Shown piece by piece: positions 9,351-20,102 of a stretch of 64,000 bases of DNA. Positions within the stretch are counted from its first letter, which is position 1. Every line of letters begins with the position of its first letter. The stretch lies in assembly GCA_028279885.1 (NCBI GenBank), contig JANQMX010000054.1, forward strand, positions 62,001 to 126,000, read 5' to 3'. Source of the stretch: Rhodovibrionaceae bacterium. GTDB lineage: Bacteria > Pseudomonadota > Alphaproteobacteria > Kiloniellales > DSM-21159. The notes beneath the pieces were generated by a model. The model saw only the letters and a list, made by a program, of their open reading frames with translations, was not told the origin of the DNA and did not search any database. Both the position numbers and the translations under genes were made by a program.

Positions 9351-9467
9351 GCGGAACCTCGCGTCGCTCAAAAGAATGTCAGTCTGTCAGAGGACCTCTT
9401 GGGTCCCATCGCATTGGGGCGGCTCTGCGGCGCTGGAACGGCCTTGGCGGGACCATAAAATGGTTGT

Positions 9468-10061
9468 TTAAGCCGGTCGCCGCGCCTGCAATGCCGCATT
9501 CAAGGTGCCGTCGTCCAGATAATCCAACGCGCCGCCGACCGGAACCCCATGGGCCAGCCGCGACACCCGCACGCGCCCGGCGGGCAGGCGGTCCTGAATG
9601 TAGTGGGCGGTGGTCTGCCCTTCGACGGTGGCTCCCAGCGCCAGGATGACTTCCTCGACCTCCGGTGCGCTGGCCCGGCCGACCAGTCCGGTGATGTTGA
9701 GCTCCTCCGGGCTGCGGCCGTCGATGGCGGAGAGCGTGCCGCCGAGCACGTGGTAGAGGCCGCGAAAGGCGCCGCTGCGCTCCAGCGCCCAAAGCGCGCT
9801 GACGTCCTCGACGACGCAGATCACCCGCCGATCGCGCTCCTCGCTGCGACAGATGCGGCAGGGGTCGTGATCGTCCAGGTTGCCGCAAACGCTGCAGATC
9901 TTGATCGTCTGAGAGACGCGGGTCAGCGCGGCGGCCAGCGGCTGCAAGTGCTGCTCGCGACGCTGCAGCAGATGCAGTACGGCCCGCCGGGCGGAGCGGG
10001 GTCCGAGCCCGGGCAGGCGCGCGAACAGCGCTATCAGTTGATCGATCTCCGAAACGGCCAT
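9468..10061 (-). CDS. recR: Recombination mediator protein RecR
   Basis: [20 protein letters not shown], CxxC zinc finger, [21 protein letters not shown]. Confidence 0.96.
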   Translation of the reverse strand: MAVSEIDQLIALFARLPGLGPRSARRAVLHLLQRREQHLQPLAAALTRVSQTIKICSVCGNLDDHDPCRICRSEERDRRVICVVEDVSALWALERSGAFRGLYHVLGGTLSAIDGRSPEELNITGLVGRASAPEVEEVILALGATVEGQTTAHYIQDRLPAGRVRVSRLAHGVPVGGALDYLDDGTLNAALQARRPA

Positions 10062-10116
10062 GCGCCGGCTTGGCTCGCTCTTCTCGATGCTGCAACGAAG
10101 CTGAGGTGTGCGGCGC

Positions 10117-10440
10117 TCAGAAGGGCAGCTTGAGGCCGGCCGGCAGGTTGAGGCCCCCGGCGACCTTCTGCATCTCTTCTTGCGTGCAGGCCTCGACCTT
10201 GGCTTTGGCGTCACCCGCCGCGGCGACGATCAGGTCCTCCAGGACCTCGATGTCGTTCGGGTCCGCCAGGGCCGGATCGATCTTGACCCGGCGCATCTCG
10301 CCCTTGCCGTTCATGATCACCTTGACCATGCCGCCGCCGGCGACGCCTTCGAGCTCCTGCTCGGCGAGCCGCTCCTGCAGCTCAGCCATCTTGCTTTGCA
10401 TTTCCTGCGCTTGCTTCAGCATCTGGCCAAGATTCTTCAT
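10117..10440 (-). CDS. YbaB/EbfC nucleoid-associated protein
   Basis: [25 protein letters not shown]...; located between dnaX and recR. Confidence 0.95.
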   Translation of the reverse strand: MKNLGQMLKQAQEMQSKMAELQERLAEQELEGVAGGGMVKVIMNGKGEMRRVKIDPALADPNDIEVLEDLIVAAAGDAKAKVEACTQEEMQKVAGGLNLPAGLKLPF

Positions 10441-10441
10441 A

Positions 10442-12295
10442 CTAGCCTCGTTCTCCCCTGCTGGCGGCCTCACCGCCCGATTGTATCTCGTCGTCCGTAG
10501 TGTCGAAATCACCGTCGATACGGGTGATCTCACCTTCCGGGAAGGTCTCCAGCGCCGCCTTTACCAGCGGATGCTGCAGCGCCCGCGCCTTCCGGGCCGC
10601 CTCCTCCGCCGCCAACTCCTCCCCGAGGTTACGATGCTCGGTGGCATGAGGGTCGATCGCCACGTTCCAGGTTTCCCCGGTCCACTCCTTGAGCAACCGC
10701 TTGAGACGGTTCGGCAGATCGCTGGGCGCCCGCTCACGCAAGCGAAGCTCGAGCCGGCCGGGCGCAAAGCGCACCAGGTCGACATCGAAGGTCAAGTGAT
10801 CGGCCAGGCGCACCTCGCGACGCGCGCGGCAGAGCGCCACCAGGGCACGGAAGTCTTCGGGCGGCGGGCTCGGCCCGACCGGCCCCGGCTCAATCGGTTG
10901 GACGTCCTCGGCCGGTTGCATCTCCTCGGTCGGTTGGACGCCCTCAGCCGGCTGGCTTTCGGGCTCGGGCGCCTCGCTCGGCCAGTCCGCCGGGGGTTTC
11001 GGCTCTTCATGCAAGCGTGCCGAAGGCTGCGCGGTCTCCGGCTTCGGGCCGTCGCCCGGCCGCGTCCCGCCGTTCTTGCCGGACGCATCGGAGGGTGCAG
11101 ACTTCTCCGACGTCAGGCGCCGGACCAGCTCGGCCGGGTCCGGCAGATCGCTGGCGAAGGCCAGACGAATCAGCGCCATCTCCGCCGCCGGCAAGGGCCG
11201 GTCGCTGTACTGAACTTCGCCCGCGCCCTTGACCAGCATCTGCCAGCAGCGGCCAAGTTGCGGCATCGAGAGTGTCTCGGCCAGAGCATCGAGGCGCGCC
11301 GACTCACCGGCTGCATCCTCCGCAGCGGCGCCCAGCAGCTTGCGGCGAGTCAATTGATGGGTGGTTTCCATCAAGTCCTGCAGCACCACGAAGGGCTCCG
11401 CGCCGTGGGCATAGAGCTGGCCGAGGCACTCGAGCGCTTCGGCGATGCGGCCTTCGACGAGAAACTCGAAGAGATCGAGAATGCGTGCCCGGTCGGCCAG
11501 GCCGAGCATGGTCTCCACCACCTGGGTGGTGACCTTGTCGCCGGAGAGAGCGATGGCCTGGTCGAGCAGCGAAAGCCCGTCGCGCACGGACCCATCGGCG
11601 GCCCGGGCGATCAGCGCCAGCGCCTCGGTCTCCGCCTCCACCGACTCCTTCTCGCAGATCGCCGCGAAGTGCGCCTGCAGGCGCGCCTTCTCCACCCGGC
11701 GCAGATCGAAGCGTTGGCAGCGCGAGAGCACGGTGATCGGCACCTTGCGGATTTCCGTGGTGGCGAAGATGAAGACGACGTGCTCGGGCGGCTCCTCCAA
11801 GGTCTTCAACAGCGCGTTGAAGGCGTTCTTGGAGAGCATATGCACTTCGTCGATGATGTAGACCTTGTAGCGGGCCTCGACGGGGCGGTAGCGCACGCCC
11901 TCGATGATCTCGCGCACATCGTCCACGCCGGTGCGGCTGGCGGCGTCCATCTCGACCACGTCCGGATGGCGGTCCTCGGCGATGGCCCGGCAGATCGGGC
12001 AGTCGTCCGTCGCCGCGACGCTGGGCTCGCCCTTGCCGTCGGGGCCGCTGTAGTTGATGGCCTTGGCGATGATGCGGGCCGTCGTGGTCTTACCCACGCC
12101 GCGCACGCCGGAAAGGATGATGGCGTGCGGCAGGCGGCCCCGCTCCAGCGCGTTGGTCAGCGTGCGCACCAGCGGCTCCTGGCCGATCAGGTCGCCGAAG
12201 TGCTGCGGCCGGTATTTGCGCGCCAGGACGCGATAGACCTCCCCGGACGGCGCCGGGTTTTCAGTCTCTTGGGTCGGTGCGGCGCTGTCGTTCAT
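10442..12295 (-). CDS. dnaX: DNA polymerase III subunit gamma/tau
   Basis: YRVLARKYRPQHFGDLIGQEPLVRTLTNAL, Walker A GVRGVGKTTTAR. Confidence 0.97.
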   Translation of the reverse strand: MNDSAAPTQETENPAPSGEVYRVLARKYRPQHFGDLIGQEPLVRTLTNALERGRLPHAIILSGVRGVGKTTTARIIAKAINYSGPDGKGEPSVAATDDCPICRAIAEDRHPDVVEMDAASRTGVDDVREIIEGVRYRPVEARYKVYIIDEVHMLSKNAFNALLKTLEEPPEHVVFIFATTEIRKVPITVLSRCQRFDLRRVEKARLQAHFAAICEKESVEAETEALALIARAADGSVRDGLSLLDQAIALSGDKVTTQVVETMLGLADRARILDLFEFLVEGRIAEALECLGQLYAHGAEPFVVLQDLMETTHQLTRRKLLGAAAEDAAGESARLDALAETLSMPQLGRCWQMLVKGAGEVQYSDRPLPAAEMALIRLAFASDLPDPAELVRRLTSEKSAPSDASGKNGGTRPGDGPKPETAQPSARLHEEPKPPADWPSEAPEPESQPAEGVQPTEEMQPAEDVQPIEPGPVGPSPPPEDFRALVALCRARREVRLADHLTFDVDLVRFAPGRLELRLRERAPSDLPNRLKRLLKEWTGETWNVAIDPHATEHRNLGEELAAEEAARKARALQHPLVKAALETFPEGEITRIDGDFDTTDDEIQSGGEAASRGERG

Positions 12296-12350
12296 CCCGA
12301 AAGCGGGCTTCGCTATGACGCAGGGGCCGAGCCTCTGCGGACGGCGTTGG

Positions 12351-12452
12351 AGGTGGAAGGCTGGTCAAGCGACCCGAGCGAAACTCGTTACGGCTGCTTC
12401 CTTCCGGACCTGACCGGGTTGGCGAGCGGCTCGTCCGCGACCAACCTTCCAG
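12351..12452 (-). ncRNA. ffs: Signal recognition particle RNA (small SRP RNA)
   Basis: Minus strand contains GGTCAGGTCCGGAAGGAAGCAGCCGTAACGAG signature with closing ends CTGGAAGGTTGGTC/GACCAGCCTTCCA; directly upstream of dnaX. Confidence 0.9.
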
Positions 12453-12526
12453 TGATCGAATATCATGGCCCCCGGACCAAAAGGCAAGGCTTGAGGCGAG
12501 AGCCGAAGCCCTCGCCTGCCGGGTGC

Positions 12527-13525
12527 CTAGTAAACCGCCATAGGCGAGCCGGGGGAACCGGTCGCCCCCTTGATGGGGACCGGGTTGTAGATATAGGCGA
12601 AGGTGCTCACACCGGCCTCCGCCAATCGCTCGGTCGCCAGGTTCTCATGGATGAAGATGCCGTTCTTGGTCAGCAGGATCTGATGCGCCGGAAAGGCCAG
12701 GCTGCTGTCCGGGTTCGGCACCACTTCGACAGGCCAGGTGTCGGCCCCAACCAAGGCGACCTGCTTATCCGCCAGCCATTCGGCCGCAGCCACGCCGATA
12801 CCGGGCGCACCGCTGTTGAAACGATCATTGTCCTGCATCCACAGGCTGCCCCAGCCGGTGTAGAAGAGCACCACGTCGCCCGCGGTAATGTCGTCACCGC
12901 TTTTGCCTTGCGCCGCCAAGGCCGCCTCGATGTCGGCCACGGAGATCTCCTGCCCGGCATCCATCATGCCGCCCCTCAGCGCGACCATGTCGATCAAGTG
13001 GCCGGTGGTGAAGAAGGGCTTCACGTGCTCGATGCCAAGCTTTTGCAGCCCGTACGCACCGGCCATCTCGGCCCCGGTGATGCCGTTGTAGTAGATGCTC
13101 TGGGACTCGTCCGCGTCGCCTTTGACGCGCACACCGATATGACCCAGGCCGTCGAACTGGGTGCCCACTTGGCCGATGTCCGTCGCCAGGAATTCATCGT
13201 TCCAGATGATCCGATTGGCACCGAAGGTGCCGCCCGTCGGGTTCCCGCCGATTCGGAGGGAGAATCCGCGCGCACCGAACAACGGCATGCCGACCTCATA
13301 GTCACGGCCGAGCTCGATCACCGAGCCGCTCTGGATGAGCTGCGTGGCAGCCAGGATCTTCTCAGGCGTGATCAGGTTGCTGGCACCGGCCTGGTCGTCG
13401 GCGCCATGGACCGAAGGCCACCAGGGTGCGCCGATCGGCGTGTCGTCCGCCTGAACGAGCGGCGCCGCCGCCAATCCCAACATGACGGGCGCGATGAACA
13501 AGAGCTTCTGGGGCATCATGGGCAA
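12527..13525 (-). CDS. Cyclase-family protein (kynurenine formamidase-like fold), exported
   Basis: GTQFDGLGHIGV metal site and DVVLFYTGWG; signal peptide. Confidence 0.82.
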   Translation of the reverse strand: MPMMPQKLLFIAPVMLGLAAAPLVQADDTPIGAPWWPSVHGADDQAGASNLITPEKILAATQLIQSGSVIELGRDYEVGMPLFGARGFSLRIGGNPTGGTFGANRIIWNDEFLATDIGQVGTQFDGLGHIGVRVKGDADESQSIYYNGITGAEMAGAYGLQKLGIEHVKPFFTTGHLIDMVALRGGMMDAGQEISVADIEAALAAQGKSGDDITAGDVVLFYTGWGSLWMQDNDRFNSGAPGIGVAAAEWLADKQVALVGADTWPVEVVPNPDSSLAFPAHQILLTKNGIFIHENLATERLAEAGVSTFAYIYNPVPIKGATGSPGSPMAVY

Positions 13526-13642
13526 ACAGCCTCCTCTGTGTTGTGACCGAACGTCATTCTTATGTCGTAGGATACTAAGTCTAGCGGATGCGGGCGCCAG
13601 GCAACAATCGCGAGACCATCGAAAGTGCCGTTCCGCGTTGGC

Positions 13643-14347
13643 TTAGCCCGAACGCTCTTCGATGACCTGACGCAAGTGCAGCTCCACCATGGCCCCGTCG
13701 GGCAGCATCACGATCGCGGCCAAGAGTGCCCCCGCTCCGTCGTACCAGAGAGCCCCCTCGATGGACCCATTGATCCGGTAGCCCAAGGCGTGGCGCGGCT
13801 CTCCCTCCACCATCAGCTCCCGCTGTCCTATCGCGAAGCTTTCGATGATCTTGAGCCCGGCATCGCGCGGGTCGAGCAGCTCCCGCACGTGAGGCGACTC
13901 CGGATGCCAAAACGTATGGAGGATGGAGTATCCGGCCACGCTGAAGGCGTTGCCGTTGCGATGGCCGCGCAGGGCTTCGTGTTGCCACTCGGCGCGCACC
14001 TGCCAGGTCTCCGCCCCATAGCGCGTATCGCTGATCAAGCCACGCAGCCAGCCGTCGACCCAGCGCTCCTCGACATATTGCTGGTAGGGCCGCGCGAGCT
14101 GCCAGGTGCTGTCGCTCCTGACGAGCAGCACGTTGCCGGCGCGGCGAAAGCCGATTCTGTGCTCCCCAACCGGCTTGTCGGCCGAGAGGGCCGAGAAAAG
14201 CCATTCTCCATCCTTGGGAAAGTGCCGGAAGGCAGCGCCGGCCGGACTGGCGGCAAGGCATGCCGCCGCAGCGAGGGTCAGGCTTTGACGCCGGGTCAGG
14301 ACGAAAACCATGCGGAAAGCTTGCACAGGGGGCGCCACTGGGCGCAA
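13643..14347 (-). CDS. Exported protein, DUF6134-like
   Basis: Signal peptide RRQSLTLAAAACLAASPAGA; FSALSADKPVGEHRIGFRR...YSILHTFWHPES. Confidence 0.55.
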   Translation of the reverse strand: MRPVAPPVQAFRMVFVLTRRQSLTLAAAACLAASPAGAAFRHFPKDGEWLFSALSADKPVGEHRIGFRRAGNVLLVRSDSTWQLARPYQQYVEERWVDGWLRGLISDTRYGAETWQVRAEWQHEALRGHRNGNAFSVAGYSILHTFWHPESPHVRELLDPRDAGLKIIESFAIGQRELMVEGEPRHALGYRINGSIEGALWYDGAGALLAAIVMLPDGAMVELHLRQVIEERSG

Positions 14348-14453
14348 TCACTTATTCGCAAGGGCCTGTCGCTTGCCTCCTCGGGGGCCGCTAAGGTCCC
14401 CCCGTCCTGCAGTGCGCTTGCCGCGACTCTGCATTGTTTGCGATCTCTGTGCG

Positions 14454-15404
14454 ATGGAAATGCAACGCCTAAGGCGCAGCAACTTCTACAGCGAATGCCC
14501 CCTCGACCGCGCGGATTACCGCCGGCAAGACGAGGCTTGGTTGGCCGGGCGCCTGAAGGCCGAAGGCACGCGCTTCGTCGCCCTCTGGCAAAACCGCAAC
14601 CTGGTCGACAGGCTGGAGGGCGATCCGCCGCGCAGTGCCGTGTTCCTGGACCGCGATCACTATGAGGCCTTGGCCGACCTGCTGGACGACGGCGCCATCT
14701 TCCTTGGCGAAGACGCACAGAAACACAGCTATTTCGCCATCGACCTGGCCAAACTGGAGCTACCCGACCACCATCCGGTGCTCGCCGGGCTCGGCCACTT
14801 CGCCGATCTGAGGCTCTTCGGACCGATGCTGCCGCAGGGCGAGGGCGCGCTGCTCGCCTATGCCCGCGGCATGATCTATTGGCACCGCCGCCACCGCTTC
14901 TGCGGCCTCTGCGGCGCACCAACCCGCTCCGAGCGTGGCGGCCACCTGCGTCGCTGCACCAACCCGGCCTGCGGGGCCTCGCACTTCCCGCGCACGGACC
15001 CAGCGGTCATCATGGTGGTGCACGACGGCGGCGACCGCTGCGTCCTTGGGCGGCAGGCGAGCTGGCCAAGCGGGATGCACTCGACCTTGGCCGGCTTCGT
15101 TGAGCCCGGCGAGAGCCTCGAGGAGGCTGTTGCGAGAGAGGTGGAGGAGGAGGTCGGCCTCAAGGTCAGAGACGTGACCTATCATTCCTCGCAGCCCTGG
15201 CCCTTTCCCTCTTCGCTGATGATCGGCTTCTGGGCACGCGCCGAGGGCGGTGCTTTGCGGGTCGACGAAACCGAGATCGAGCGCGCGGCCTGGTACAGCC
15301 GGGCGGAGCTGATCGCCTCTCCGGAGGATGAGAGCTTTCGGCTGCCGCGGCGCGACTCGATCGCCCGCCGCCTGATCGAGGACTGGCTGTCGGAAATCAG
15401 CTAG
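14454..15404 (+). CDS. nudC: NAD(+) diphosphatase NudC
   Basis: Zn ribbon CGLCGAPT...CTNPACG, Nudix box GFVEPGESLEEAVAREVEEEVG, SQPWPFPSSLM. Confidence 0.95.
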   Translation: MEMQRLRRSNFYSECPLDRADYRRQDEAWLAGRLKAEGTRFVALWQNRNLVDRLEGDPPRSAVFLDRDHYEALADLLDDGAIFLGEDAQKHSYFAIDLAKLELPDHHPVLAGLGHFADLRLFGPMLPQGEGALLAYARGMIYWHRRHRFCGLCGAPTRSERGGHLRRCTNPACGASHFPRTDPAVIMVVHDGGDRCVLGRQASWPSGMHSTLAGFVEPGESLEEAVAREVEEEVGLKVRDVTYHSSQPWPFPSSLMIGFWARAEGGALRVDETEIERAAWYSRAELIASPEDESFRLPRRDSIARRLIEDWLSEIS

Positions 15405-16300
15405 CGCACCAGCTTGAGGGCCTTTTCCTGCTCCAGGCGGAAGGGAGAGGCAGGATAGACTCCAAGGATCTTCACCTCGCGCGAGAAGAAGCCGAGCTCC
15501 TCCAAGGCAAGACGAACCAGCCGGTCTTCCGGATGGCCTTCGATGTCGGCGTAGAACTGCGCCACCGTGAAGGCGCTGTCGATGATGTAGCTTTCCAACT
15601 TCGTGATGTTGACGCCGTTGGTCGCAAAGCCGCCCAGCGCCTTGTACAGCGCCGCCGGAACGGAACGGACGCGAAAAACGAAGGTGGTGATGGCCGGGCC
15701 GTCGCCCACCTCCGGGTCCAGCGGCTCCGGCGCCATGACCAGAAAGCGCGTGGTGTTTTGCTCTGCGTCCTCGATATCCGTGGCGAGGATATCGAGGTCA
15801 TAGATCTCGGCCGCCAAGGCAGAGGCAATCGCGCCCTGACTGAGGTCGTTCAACTCGGCGACTTCGCGCGCCGCGCCGGCGGTGTCGGCATGGATGAAGG
15901 ACTCCAGGCCGTTCTCACGCAGAAAACCTCTGCACTGCGCCACCGCCTGCTCGTGGCTGCGTACCGCCTTGAGGTTCTGGAGGCTGGCACCCTTGGGCGC
16001 CAGCAACTGATGACGCACCGGGTGAAAGTACTCGCCGATGATGTGCAGCCCCGACTCCGGCAGCAGATGATGGATGTCCGCGACCCGGCCGGCGCTCGAG
16101 TTCTCGATGGGAATCATCGCCAGGCCGGCGCGGCCGGAATAGACGGCCTCGAAGGTCTCCTCGAAGGTGCGGCACGGCAGGCTGGTGCGTCCTGGGAAGA
16201 CGGCGTGGCAGGCCATATCGGAGTTGGCGCCCGCGGCCCCTTGGAACGCGATGGGCGAATTTGCATCGATCATGTGGTAAACACGCTGGGTAGACGACAT
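15401..16300 (-). CDS. pheA: Prephenate dehydratase
   Basis: IAFQGAAGANSDMAC, PIENSSAGRV, ACT-domain LESYI; true start may be internal (MIDANSP). Confidence 0.93.
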   Translation of the reverse strand: MSSTQRVYHMIDANSPIAFQGAAGANSDMACHAVFPGRTSLPCRTFEETFEAVYSGRAGLAMIPIENSSAGRVADIHHLLPESGLHIIGEYFHPVRHQLLAPKGASLQNLKAVRSHEQAVAQCRGFLRENGLESFIHADTAGAAREVAELNDLSQGAIASALAAEIYDLDILATDIEDAEQNTTRFLVMAPEPLDPEVGDGPAITTFVFRVRSVPAALYKALGGFATNGVNITKLESYIIDSAFTVAQFYADIEGHPEDRLVRLALEELGFFSREVKILGVYPASPFRLEQEKALKLVR

Positions 16301-16312
16301 TAACCTATTGAT

Positions 16313-17053
16313 CTAATTCAATATATTGCAGGCTTTCTGCAGATCCGCAGGAGTATCGACGGACAGGGGCATGCTGTCAACGAGCGCCACGCCGATGGCC
16401 ATGCCGGCCTCCAGCGCCCGCAGCTGCTCGAGCTTCTCCCGCTCCTCGAGCGGCGAGGGCGGCAGGGACACGAAGCGCGTGAGAGCCGCCCGGCGAAAGG
16501 CATAGATGCCGATGTGTTGGTAGTAGGCCTCGCCGTCGCCGTCTCGGTCATGGGGGACCGGCGCCCGGCTGAAGTAGAGCGCGCGGCGCCAAGCATCGCC
16601 GGGCCGTCCTGCCAGCACCGGCTTGGGAATGTTGGGATCAGCCGCCGCCTGCGGACTCTCGAAGGGCGTCGCCAAGGTCGCGATATCGAGCTCGCTGGCC
16701 GCCAGTGGCGCCACGACGGCGCGCAGCATGGCCGGCTCCAGGCCCGGGATATCGCCCTGCAGGTTGATCACCACGTCGAAGCGGCCGCTCGGATCGAAGC
16801 CTTCGAGCGCGGCATGGATACGGTCTGTGCCGCTGGGCAAGGCGGGGTCGGTCAGCACCGCCTGGCCGCCCTCGGCCTCGATTGCGGCAACGACCTCGGG
16901 CTCGGCCGCCGCCACGATCACCGGCCCGACCTCGGCGGCCATGGCCCGCTCCCAAACCCTTACGATCATCGGCTTACCCTTGATGTCGGCAAGCGGCTTG
17001 CCGGGCAGGCGCTGCGAGGCCATGCGGGCGGGGATTGCGACGATTGCTTTCAT
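16313..17053 (-). CDS. kdsB: 3-deoxy-manno-octulosonate cytidylyltransferase
   Basis: MKAIVAIPARMASQRLPGKPLADIKGKPMI...YQHIGIYAFRR. Confidence 0.96.
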   Translation of the reverse strand: MKAIVAIPARMASQRLPGKPLADIKGKPMIVRVWERAMAAEVGPVIVAAAEPEVVAAIEAEGGQAVLTDPALPSGTDRIHAALEGFDPSGRFDVVINLQGDIPGLEPAMLRAVVAPLAASELDIATLATPFESPQAAADPNIPKPVLAGRPGDAWRRALYFSRAPVPHDRDGDGEAYYQHIGIYAFRRAALTRFVSLPPSPLEEREKLEQLRALEAGMAIGVALVDSMPLSVDTPADLQKACNILN

Positions 17054-17277
17054 AAGCCGTTGTACTGGCGTCCGATCTGACTTGGTTGTTTGCGCACGGG
17101 CCCTGGATAAGGGGCGCAACCCTATGCCATTGGCACGTCCGATCCCATCCCGCAAGGCAAAGGCAATCGCACGTGCGGCAATCCTTCCTATACAGAATGG
17201 CCGCGACCGATTGATGTTGCTGCGTGCCCTGGCTATTGTCCGGCCGGTTCAAGCGAAAGTGAGAAAGCGGCGCGTAG

Positions 17278-17865
17278 ATGTCCCTGACGGTAAACAAGAT
17301 TGCAGCCGCCGGCCTGACCGCCGGCGTAATCGCGATGACGGCCGGTTTGATTGGCAACCTGATCATCACTCCGCCCGGCTACCATCATGGCGAAGAGGAC
17401 CATTTCGCCTACGTCATCGAAGGCAGCGACGCACCCGCTGAGGCCGCCGTCGTAGAGGAGCCGGGCGTCGAGCCCATCCTGGCTCTGCTTGCCGATGCCG
17501 ATGTCGAGGCCGGTGAGAGACGGGCGCGTGCCTGCACCGCTTGTCACGCCTTCGAGGCGGGCGGCCCCAACAAGGTGGGCCCCAACCTCTGGAACATCGT
17601 CAATGCGCCGAAGGCCCAAGTCCCCGGCTTCTCCTACTCGGACGCTCTGGCCGGCATCGCCGAGCCCTGGGGCTACCACGAGCTCAATCTCTTCATTGCC
17701 GATCCCAAGGACTACGCGCCCGGCACCAAGATGAGCTATGGCGGCATGAGGAACGTGAACCATCGCGCCGAGCTGATCGCCTGGATGCGGACCAGAGCCG
17801 ACTCGCCTGCCCCCTTGCCGACCGAGGAAGAAATCAATGCCGCCGCCGGGGGCGCGAGCGAATAG
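17278..17865 (+). CDS. Membrane-anchored class I cytochrome c
   Basis: N-terminal TM, heme motif CTACH, GPNLW...GTKMSYGGM. Confidence 0.93.
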   Translation: MSLTVNKIAAAGLTAGVIAMTAGLIGNLIITPPGYHHGEEDHFAYVIEGSDAPAEAAVVEEPGVEPILALLADADVEAGERRARACTACHAFEAGGPNKVGPNLWNIVNAPKAQVPGFSYSDALAGIAEPWGYHELNLFIADPKDYAPGTKMSYGGMRNVNHRAELIAWMRTRADSPAPLPTEEEINAAAGGASE

Positions 17866-17907
17866 GGGCCCTGCCCAGCCCGGGCGGCGGCCGGCCGGCA
17901 TGTGAGC

Positions 17908-18705
17908 ATGGCGGCCCCGCCCTGCCCGCTTGAGTTCATCACTTTCGCCGAACAGCTCGCGGACAGGGCCCGCCTGTCGGTGCTCGAGCACTTTCGCGAC
18001 GATCTGGCTGTCGATGAGAAGTCCGACCTGACACCGGTCACCGCCGCCGATCGCGAGACCGAGTCGGCCCTGCGCGGGCTCATCCAAGACACCTATCCCG
18101 AGCACGGCATCCTGGGAGAGGAGTACCCGGCGCTGAACCCCGATGCCGAGCTGCTTTGGGTGCTCGACCCGATCGACGGGACCAAGAGCTTCATCACCGG
18201 CAGCCCCATGTTCGGGACCTTGATCGCCCTCGCCGAAGGCGGACGCCCGCTCTTGGGCATCATCGACATGCCTGTTTTGGATGAGCGCTGGGTCGGCGCG
18301 CGGGGCTTTCCTACCCGCTTTCACGAGCGAAGAGGAACGCGCAGCGTGGCGACCCGCCCTTGCGCCGACCTTTCGGACGCCTATCTCCGGACCATGACGC
18401 CGGACGCCTTCGACGGCGAAGCCCGGCATGTGGGCTTCCAGAACCTGCTTCGCGGAACCCGTATGACGCTCTACGGCGGCGACTGCTACAGCTTCGGCCA
18501 GGTCGCCAGCGGCGGCATCGACATTGTGGTCGAGAACGGCCTGGCCACCTATGACTTCGCCGCGCTGGTGCCGGTGGTGGAGGGTGCCGGGGGTCTGATG
18601 GTGGATTGCGACGGCCGGGAGATAACCTTGGACTCCGCAGGTGATGTCCTGGCGCTCGGCGATAGGCAGCTGCTCGACCCCGCCCTGCGCCTGCTCAACA
18701 ACTAG
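17908..18705 (+). CDS. Inositol monophosphatase family protein, HisN-type histidinol-phosphatase
   Basis: GEEYPALNPDAELLWVLDPIDGTKSFITGSPMFGTLIAL. Confidence 0.85.
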   Translation: MAAPPCPLEFITFAEQLADRARLSVLEHFRDDLAVDEKSDLTPVTAADRETESALRGLIQDTYPEHGILGEEYPALNPDAELLWVLDPIDGTKSFITGSPMFGTLIALAEGGRPLLGIIDMPVLDERWVGARGFPTRFHERRGTRSVATRPCADLSDAYLRTMTPDAFDGEARHVGFQNLLRGTRMTLYGGDCYSFGQVASGGIDIVVENGLATYDFAALVPVVEGAGGLMVDCDGREITLDSAGDVLALGDRQLLDPALRLLNN

Positions 18706-18755
18706 CGCAAGACGGCCGGACGGCACCGGCCCAAAGCAAAAGAAACGGAAAGACC

Positions 18756-20102
18756 ATGAGCGACGATCTCGATATCCTTGACGACCTGCTCGGACGGGCG
18801 CGGAAAGCCAGCGCCGATGCCGCTGATGCGGCGCTGCTCCGCGGCGTCTCCTTGAGCCACGCCCAGCGCCTCGGCAAGCCGGAAACCCTGGAGCGGGAGG
18901 AGGGGCAGGACCTCGGCCTGCGTGTCCTCGTCGGCCAGCGCCAAGCCATCGTCTCGACGACCGACCTCAATGCCGAGGGCATGCAAGACCTGGTCGAGCG
19001 CGCGATCGCCATGGCACGGGTGGTTCCGGAGGATCCCTACTGCGGCCTCGCCGACGCCGGCGACATCAGCCCAGGCGGGCGCGCCGGCGACGCCGGTCTC
19101 GAGCTCCGCGACCCGGACGAACCGGCCCCGAACGCCTTGATCGAGCGGGCGCGCCTTTGCGAGGAGGCCGCCCGCGCGGTGACCGGCGTGACGAATTCCG
19201 AGGGCGCGGAAGCAAGCTGGTCCCATTCCCAGGTGGCGCTTGCCGCCAGCAACGGCTTTGCCGGCGCATACGGGCTGTCCCGCCACAGCCTGGGCGTCTC
19301 GGTCATCGCCGGCGAAGGCGCCCACATGCAGCGGGACTACGACTACTCCAGCGCCGTCTTCGCCCAAGACCTGGAGACCCCGGACGCGATCGGCCGCCGC
19401 GCCGGCGAACGCGCCGTCAAGCGCCTCAATCCGCGCAAGCAGAAGACCTGCCGCGTTCCGGTGGTCTTCGATCCGCGGACGGCGAACTCCTTCCTTCGCC
19501 ACTTCGCCGGTGCGATCAACGGACAGTCGATCGCGCGCGGCACCTCCTTTTTGCGCGACAAGCTGGGCGAGGAGGTCTTCGGCGCAACGATCAACATCAT
19601 GGACGACCCGCTGCGCCGGCGCGGCCTGCGCTCCCGCCCCTTCGACGGCGAAGGGCTGGCCGCCACGCCGCGGCGCCTGGTCGAAGCCGGGCGCCTGCAA
19701 ACCTGGATCCTCGACCTTGCCTCCGCCCGGCAGCTCAAGCTGGCGTCGACCGGCCACGCCTCCCGCGGCGTATCGAGCCCGCCCTCGCCCTCGCCGAGCA
19801 ACCTCTACCTGGAAGCCGGCGAACGCAGCCCCGAAGCGCTGATCGGCGACATCGACGACGGCTTTTACGTCACCGACATGATCGGCATGGGCGTGAACGG
19901 CGTGACCGGCGACTACAGCCGCGGCGCCAGCGGTTTCTGGATCAGCAAGGGAGAGCTGGGCGACGCCGTCAGCGAGATGACCGTAGCCGGCAACCTCAAG
20001 GACATCTTCCGCCATGCCACCCCGGCGAACGACCTGACCTTCCGCTACGGGACCGACTCGCCGACGTTGTTGGTCGAGGGCCTGACGGTCGCCGGAGCCT
20101 GA
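18756..20102 (+). CDS. pmbA: TldD/PmbA family protein (PmbA/TldE)
   Basis: LGLRVLVGQRQAIVSTTDL...YVTDMIGMGVNGVTGDYSRGASGFWI. Confidence 0.92.
   Translation: MSDDLDILDDLLGRARKASADAADAALLRGVSLSHAQRLGKPETLEREEGQDLGLRVLVGQRQAIVSTTDLNAEGMQDLVERAIAMARVVPEDPYCGLADAGDISPGGRAGDAGLELRDPDEPAPNALIERARLCEEAARAVTGVTNSEGAEASWSHSQVALAASNGFAGAYGLSRHSLGVSVIAGEGAHMQRDYDYSSAVFAQDLETPDAIGRRAGERAVKRLNPRKQKTCRVPVVFDPRTANSFLRHFAGAINGQSIARGTSFLRDKLGEEVFGATINIMDDPLRRRGLRSRPFDGEGLAATPRRLVEAGRLQTWILDLASARQLKLASTGHASRGVSSPPSPSPSNLYLEAGERSPEALIGDIDDGFYVTDMIGMGVNGVTGDYSRGASGFWISKGELGDAVSEMTVAGNLKDIFRHATPANDLTFRYGTDSPTLLVEGLTVAGA

Noticed and set aside
10442-12295. Programmed frameshift in dnaX
   Set aside because: I saw no clear A-rich slippery heptamer in the gene; treated as a single tau-length product.
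10070-13546. 1158-aa plus-strand ORF
   Set aside because: Antisense shadow over ybaB, dnaX, the SRP RNA and the cyclase gene; composition typical of reverse reading of high-GC coding DNA.
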